Origin: an uncultured Actinomycetes bacterium
GTDB taxonomy: Bacteria > Actinomycetota > Acidimicrobiia > Acidimicrobiales > Microtrichaceae
Length of the DNA stretch: 5,056 bases
NCBI GenBank assembly: GCA_903930035.1
Contig: CAIYXG010000230.1
Coordinates: 1 to 5,056 of the forward strand
Direction: 5' to 3'
Of the stretch, positions 4,773 through 5,056 are shown piece after piece. The position numbers and the translations under genes are program-made. How positions within the stretch are numbered: the first letter of the stretch is position 1; each line of letters opens with the position of its first letter. The notes beneath the pieces were generated by a model that was given only the letters and a program-made list of their open reading frames with translations, made no database searches and was not told where the DNA came from.

Positions 4773-5056
4773 TCAGGCGTCGGGGGTGTCGGCGTCGGCC
4801 TCCGGGAGCCCCCGGAGGATCTCCTCGATGCGGAGGGCACCGGTCAGCACCTCGTCCGGCCGGAACTCGATCTGCGGGGTCCGCCGGGCGCGCACCTCGC
4901 GGTTCACGACCTGCTGCACCGGCCAGCGGAGCTCGTCGAGCGCCTCGACCACCTGGTCGAGCGTGCCCTCCTCCTCGGCGCCGAGGGCGGAGAACCAGAC
5001 CACGGCGTGCTCGAGCGAGGCGTCGACGTCGCAGGCCGTGACCGTCACCAGGTCGA
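4773..5056 (-). CDS. rbfA: 30S ribosome-binding factor A (5' end outside the window)
   Basis: RbfA binds immature 30S subunits and assists late 16S rRNA maturation, notably under cold stress. The visible part is 93 residues in an open frame that enters from the right edge; roughly 30 N-terminal residues of a normal 110-130-residue protein are missing. Supporting features are the strand LVTVTACDVDASLEHAVVWF near the start, matching the family's VTVT-x-V-x-V-S-x-DL-x-x-A pattern, then a helix with EEEGTLDQVVEALDEL, and the C-terminal REVRARRTPQIEFRPDEVL, matching the R-x-x-P-x-l-x-F-x-x-D signature of this KH-like protein. An acidic tail ends in ADADTPDA. A GTG at 5048 is in frame but falls inside the first strand of the fold, so it is not the start. 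truB follows 20 bases later in the usual order. Confidence 0.93.
   Translation of the reverse strand, partial: DLVTVTACDVDASLEHAVVWFSALGAEEEGTLDQVVEALDELRWPVQQVVNREVRARRTPQIEFRPDEVLTGALRIEEILRGLPEADADTPDA

Overview
The window is very GC-rich, with G or C at almost every third codon position. It carries the 3' part of the conserved bacterial nusA-infB-rbfA-truB-ribF-rpsO-pnp cluster. Gene order, the GTG start of ribF and the style of the proteins fit a high-GC actinobacterium. The actinobacterial-type PNPase segment IPGSFFRREGR and the RibF motifs support this. An Acidimicrobiia-like lineage is a guess the sequence alone cannot settle.

Almost everything is on the minus strand and reads from right to left. 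From 5056 downward: rbfA (5' end cut off by the window edge), truB 20 bases later, ribF 10 bases after truB, a 161-bp gap, an alpha/beta-hydrolase gene, a 127-bp gap, and rpsO (ribosomal protein S15). A single plus-strand gene follows, a membrane-anchored YceI-family protein, convergent with rpsO and divergent from pnp. The window ends inside pnp (polynucleotide phosphorylase), of which only the first 89 codons are present.

The conserved genes serve translation and RNA metabolism: ribosome maturation (RbfA), tRNA pseudouridylation (TruB), the 30S subunit (S15) and RNA decay (PNPase). RibF makes FMN and FAD and is a customary passenger of this cluster. Two genes depart from the usual layout. 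The hydrolase sits between ribF and rpsO, and yceI lies in reverse orientation between rpsO and pnp, which are usually adjacent and co-transcribed. Any rpsO-pnp read-through transcript would therefore be antisense to all of yceI, or pnp must have its own promoter in or near 268-515.

Non-coding signals are mostly in the gaps. The pnp leader can be drawn as three consecutive stems, the last one abutting the Shine-Dalgarno sequence. The 18-bp gap between the converging yceI and rpsO stops is an inverted repeat whose left arm can also pair with the end of the yceI coding sequence. A TTGACA hexamer just after the ribF stop may be a promoter for the hydrolase. There is no tRNA, rRNA, mobile element or CRISPR array, and no gene-free stretch longer than 300 bases. 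I see ordinary housekeeping genes with an unusual arrangement, not a clear new system.
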